NCBI RefSeq assembly: GCF_022539665.2
Contig: NC_081335.1
Coordinates: 3,596,001 to 3,660,000 of the forward strand
Reading direction: 5' to 3'
Source: Daphnia carinata
Taxonomy: Eukaryota > Arthropoda > Branchiopoda > Diplostraca > Daphniidae
DNA: 64,000 nucleotides
The notes under the pieces are model-generated. The model searched no databases, was not told where the DNA came from, and saw nothing but the letters and a program-made list of their open reading frames with translations. Of the stretch, positions 59,639-64,000 are shown one piece after another. Every line of letters begins with the position of its first letter. Position 1 is the stretch's first letter. The position numbers and the translations under genes are program-made.

Positions 59639-62489
59639 TTAATCTTGATCAGGTGCGAGAAAGCGAGGGTAAAGATGGCCAACGGATGCGATATTCGCCA
59701 ACATAATTAAGCGAAGTCGTTCCGTGTATCGTGGATCCATTTTGTAGTCTGACAGATCACGCCATAAGCTCGAACTCGGCCGTTCGTTAGCTCCGAAGAG
59801 TGCCGGTGTTGGTATATTGTCTCTCATGAATGCCCAAACGTCTTTCAGCAAAACATGGACTTCGTGCGGAGAAATATGACCGATGATCTCTGATAAATAG
59901 GAAAGGGGAGGAGGTAAGAGTTGTCCGGTCGCCATCAGTTCAATCAGCTTGCAAGTCATGTCCAATGCATCGCGACTGTCCTTTGCTTGTCTTTCTTGGC
60001 AATTGGCCCAATGAGATAGTAACGTAGCCAATATGGCCCGCAATATTACGGAGCAATAACACAAGGCCGGCCGGTTATGCGCCAGCAAGTTCAAGAGATC
60101 CCACACGACAACGTTGTCTTGTACAAAACGACGAATATGCAGATCCCTCTCAACTGTTACCTAAAAATTAGTTAAAATTATCGAACATTCTATAACAAAA
60201 AAAATATATACACATCAATACTTTGGTAAATTCTTCATCTGGCCAAATTAATCCGTTGAACATGACATCTGGTGAGACGATTTCAACAAGAAGTAAAGAG
60301 AGTTGAGTCATTCCTCCCGGATTAAAGGAACAGCATTGGCTTAGCGTGTCCAATAATAAGTTGATATGAGACCGCACTTCTTCGACGTTGCAATCGTTGG
60401 AGCCTTCCGAGTTGGTGTTGGCCAGGTGACGATTGCGGATGCCGTTACCTATGATACCAGCGTGAAAAACAGAAGAATGCCTTTGGGGTAAAGTTACGCT
60501 GGAACAAAAGTTCCTATTTTGCATCAAAAGCGAGGCGGAAGACGATGTTCCTTTAGGATGTTTCTGAGGTTGAGTTTCGGCACCAAAGAGTGATTTCCAT
60601 TCTTCGCTAAAAACACCTTGCATAAGCAGGCGCAAGATAAGTGCCTGACCATTCGGATAACTGGACAAGGTTGCCAGGATCTTTTGTCCTTCTTTCTTGT
60701 TGCCTTCTCCACGCATGGATAACACCGTGAAGAAGTGCGGAACGCTACTGTAAGATAACTTGGCTATCAGTCGTGGATGGATGACTTCTGGCAGCCGGAT
60801 GCTATTAAGCAACCGAACAGCCAAATGGGGAATCTGGCCATCCTGGAAGAATAGGCCAGGAAAGAAATCCAAGTTCGCGTTGAGTGCCGATTGAAATTTG
60901 CATCTCACTTCGGCTCCAGGTTCTCCAAGCTGCTCCAACTTTACCAACTGAAGAACATTTAAAAGGGTATTTTCCAAATTACGGCCTTGAAAAGTCAACG
61001 CTTCGTGAACAGAAGTATCAACCACTTGACTGTGCAATCCTTGCACAGATTTTAAATAGCAACGAATGAGCGAAACAATTTTAACTGGGTCTTTTTTCTG
61101 CAAAAGCAATGTGACGACATGGTTTGACACAGCTGGGCCTTGCAGAAGAGCCATCAGTGTTAGTAGTCTTAGGACGCTTCCTTGCTGCCAAGTGTCGTGT
61201 GTTAACAGCAACTGGCATAGGTTACTGACGTGAGGCTGTAGACTCTGCAGGAATGGGACATCTGTTGGCATAACACGGCCGGAATCTTGCACCAATTGTG
61301 CTGCTTCATTCAGTAGCATTTCCAGAAATTCAGAAGCCACTTCTCGCGGAAAAGTAGGCTGATGACGAGCTCCATATTGAAGAAGGACGTTGACTATAGC
61401 CAAACCACCTTGGCGGCAACGAACAACTTGTTGTACCATAAGGTTGATCAAAGCCTCCCTTCCGCTGAAATATTTGCTAGTCCAAATGGCTGCTTGCTTA
61501 ATGAAACATGGAATAGTATCTTGATTGATTGCCTTGACTCCTTGCTCTACTATGATATCCAGCAGATCCTGTGATAATGAAGACAGTTGGAGTAAATATG
61601 GTACTACTGCGGTGTGTTGCTCGTTCATATCAGTACAGCTTGTCAGAAAGAGGTCCAGTACTGCTTTCTGGATGTTGGTAGCATGAGAAAAGGAGAGGTG
61701 AGCCAATATGCCAACAACTGAATGTAGTTTTGGAGAGATGTTTCCTGATTCTGTGCCATAAAGTATGAAATCCTGAAGTCCACAGGCAAGGATTCTTGTG
61801 ACTACAGTTTGAGGGAAGCAGCCACCAATATGTGCCACAACCCAATCAAAATGTGGACTGTGCTCCACACTTGTCTCCAAGAGTGCATTGATACATGCAC
61901 CAGTTTCTGACTGACTGAGGTCTTCCAGTGATTGGGTTGTCAGGTCTATGAGCATTCTGGTGGCTCGGCAGTCAAGCCATACCTGTACATATGTAAGCCT
62001 TTAATAAATGTTGTGAAATATGCATAAAATATAGTTATGCTTTACCTGTAGTGTGTCGTTTAAACCTCTGTTTGCATGACCATGTTGTAGATGTGGGGAA
62101 TGATAAGAGGACATTTGGCCAAGTAATCTCAATGACCACGTTGAAATTATTGGAGCCCATCCCTTGGGATTCCACTTGATGAGAGATGATAAAGCTTCAT
62201 GTATCAATGCCACTGCAGCTTCTTTTTCAACCAATCGCTTCTTAGCTGCTGGGTTGTCGTTTTGAATTTGTGACTGTGAGAGGTGTAACTTAATTGAATC
62301 ATCAATAACTTGACAGAAATAAAATAAGACAGCTTCACGCGCAGCTGGAAAGTTCTTCAACAGGTTGGTTGCTGTTTTAACCACTACACTACTGTCAACT
62401 TCGGTTCTGCTTTTAGACGTGGATGGTGATCCGGATAAGCCATTCAAGAAGTTTCGTAAATCAGTCAAGACTCCTAATGGGGCTTGCAT
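59639..62489 (-). CDS. INTS5: Integrator complex subunit 5
   Basis: INTS5 is a helical-repeat subunit of Integrator, which cleaves snRNA and paused nascent transcripts at RNA polymerase II. Exons 62489-62046, 61982-60222 and 60160-59639 join in frame to 908 aa (human about 1019). The N-terminal part contains FLNGLSGSPS, FPAAREAVLFYFCQVIDDSI and WAPIISTWSLRLLGQMSSYH. The long middle exon reads as continuous alpha-helices without enzymatic motifs, including LLETSVEHSPHFDWVVAHIG and GCFPQTVVTRILACGL. The C-terminal exon contains LLNLLAHNRPALCYCSVILR and a closing helical segment. Conserved blocks around the CFP..VVTRIL and HFDWVVAHIG motifs support the identity. Both introns are 61-63 nt. Confidence 0.93.
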
Positions 62490-62651
62490 CTTAAATATAT
62501 AATCTTATCGTTTCTTTGTTATATCATAATGAATTATCTTCTAATGGCTCTGCTTCTTTATATTTTTTGTTTGTTAATGTTTTACGTGTGAATTATTAAA
62601 CAACAAACTAACATGCAGCCCAAGTTTCAATAAACAAAAAAATATTCACGG

Positions 62652-62697
62652 ATGGCTATTGTTAAAATTGCGCTAGTTGCTCTCTGTCTTGCTTCAG
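62652..62697 (+). CDS. Signal-peptide first exon of a secreted-protein gene (partial)
   Basis: The ATG opens MAIVKIALVALCLAS, a clear signal peptide, ending in phase 1 at a good donor (TCAG/GTAGGA). This layout, a tiny first exon holding only the signal peptide, is typical of arthropod cuticle and other secreted proteins. No convincing second exon is visible before the window ends, so the gene is incomplete here, or the following repeat-rich DNA is a long intron. Confidence 0.45.
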
Positions 62698-62984
62698 GTA
62701 GGATCGGCCCCGATTAGGTTTGGGTCTAATCGTTGTCCCCGCCCCGCCATGGAAAAGTTTAAGCGACTATCACAACGACACATTTTCTTCAGTGGGGCGG
62801 TGCAATGGGGTTACCACGAGAGCCTTGGCGCCATTTTTAACAGTAGTGGATGTAATGGCGCCATTTTGAAAGGTGGTGGATTTAAGCGCGCCACATCAAT
62901 TTAACAAATCTGCTGAGGAACCAGCTGTCGTTTGGTCAGCCAGATGTTCGATTACACTAACGAAAACGATTGATTACTTGTAAT

Positions 62985-63385
62985 CGGAGTATACATCCGA
63001 TTTTAATGTTTTGTGTAATTTATCTTGTATATGCTGTAAAAATCTAGAAAGCATAACATTTCGATTTCTAAAAAAAATTTTTAATCGAAGTACATATCTG
63101 ATTTTAATTTTTTGTTTAACTTAGTTTGTATATGCTGTAACAATCTCGAAAGCATAGCATTTCAATTCCATAAACAAGAAATTAAAATCAGATTTATACG
63201 CTGATTTAAATTTTTTGTTTATTTCAGTTCATATGCTGTAAAAATCTAGAAACCATAACATTTCAGTTCAAAATCAAAATCAAAATCAAAATCGGAGTAT
63301 AGGCTATATCCGATTTTAATTTTTTGTTTAATTTAGTTTGTGTATGGTGTAAAAATCTAGAAAGCATAATATTTCAGTTCTAGAC
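62985..63385. repeat. Four-copy ~100-110 bp tandem repeat
   Basis: Four imperfect units share CCGATTTTAATTTTTTGTTT, TTAGTTTGTATATGCTGTAA and an AATCTAGAAAGCATAACATT block. The last block recurs at about 63041, 63141, 63242 and 63352. A short AAAATC microsatellite (about 63269-63290) interrupts the third junction, which lengthens that period. Confidence 0.8.
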
Positions 63386-63452
63386 ATACGCCGAGCCTAA
63401 AAGATTAACAAAAAATGAAAATTAAAGCTGAAAATTTTTTTTGGTGGTGTCG

Positions 63453-63745
63453 GGATTTGAACCAATGGCATGGGCAATCGCCGCGGCCGATTTAAATATC
63501 CCAAATATTCACCATCAAGGTTGTAACTTTGTTAAGTTACGGTACATTATGTTATTATTGTTTTTCATGTTTTCCAAAATGTTGGTTAATTAATCAAAAA
63601 TGTTTCACATCGGCCGTGGACTCGCGCCCCAAGTTCAGGTTCCATGTCCCATGTTTCCATGTACATTGCTTCCGTCCCTCTAAGCCTCATCCAGAGCCAT
63701 TGATGTTCAACAGCCGACGCCATAACCATTAGGCTATGGACGTCT
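63453..63745 (-). repeat. Split tRNA-like motifs (A box and B box ~260 bp apart)
   Basis: On the minus strand there is a good A box (TAGCCTAATGGTTATGGC, about 63735-63718), preceded by GACGTCCA. A perfect B box GGTTCAAATCC (63463-63453) is followed by CGACACCA. The distance is far too long for a tRNA. These are probably parts of tRNA-derived repeats, or one element with an insertion. Confidence 0.4.
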
Positions 63746-64000
63746 AACTAAACACAATTTTTTACTATATTTATCTTTCCTTCCCAAACGTAATTCCCCC
63801 TTGAAAAGCAGTAATAGAATTTCAGCCCACAATTTTAACACACAAAAAATCGAGAAAAGTTAAAAATAAAAATGCTTGTTTCACCAAAATTTGTGTTCAC
63901 CAAAGAAAATCAATATCCTGTATTTGAAGATTTGTGCAATTATTACGTTGCGGTCATGCAAAGGTTCCATGGTCTCATGTTTGCGGAGGAACTGAAGTAA

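Larger units (their letters stand above)
62698..64000. other. Repeat-rich DNA at the window end
   Basis: Apart from the tandem repeat and the tRNA-like motifs listed separately, there is no recognisable exon. A short GGCGCCATTTT word is repeated near 62829 and 62857 (ATGGCGCCATTTT). Confidence 0.5.

Overview
The window is nuclear DNA of an arthropod, most likely a branchiopod crustacean of the Daphnia type. The evidence is compact spliced genes, many with 55-75 nt GT-AG introns, an arthropod atypical guanylyl cyclase (Gyc88E), a vitellogenin-family lipid-transfer gene and a GT29 sialyltransferase. The species is an inference. All gene models were built by hand from reading frames, splice sites and remembered family features. 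Every multi-exon model closes in frame, but none was checked against RNA or a database.

Layout. 1-8.2 kb is non-coding and extremely rich in A, T, G and C homopolymers. 8.2-13.0 kb (+) is Mob2 in seven coding exons, with homopolymer-rich introns and downstream region. 15.3-16.8 kb (-) is an unrecognised 355-aa protein with a hydrophobic C-terminus. 17-29.4 kb is an accessory region. It holds a 0.7-kb inverted-repeat element and a 5.3-kb near-palindromic element (18.7-24.0 kb) whose two arms each carry a spliced coiled-coil gene and whose spacer holds three tRNA-like sequences. It also holds a TTAA-flanked MITE (25.16-25.46 kb) and a 450-bp hexanucleotide repeat.

29.5-62.5 kb is gene-dense: GMP synthase (-), TMEM70 (+), alpha-L-fucosidase (-), Gyc88E (-), an ST6Gal-type sialyltransferase (+), MYG1 (-), TYW2/TRMT12 (-), a 1709-aa vitellogenin-family protein (-) and Integrator subunit 5 (-). 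At 62.65 kb a signal-peptide exon starts a secreted-protein gene that probably leaves the window. It is followed by a ~100-bp tandem repeat and split tRNA-like motifs.

The genes are mostly unrelated housekeeping or signalling genes. Arrangements of note are the head-to-head GMPS/TMEM70 pair (370 bp between starts), the convergent TMEM70/fucosidase pair, and the convergent sialyltransferase/MYG1 pair, whose stop codons lie 52 bp apart.
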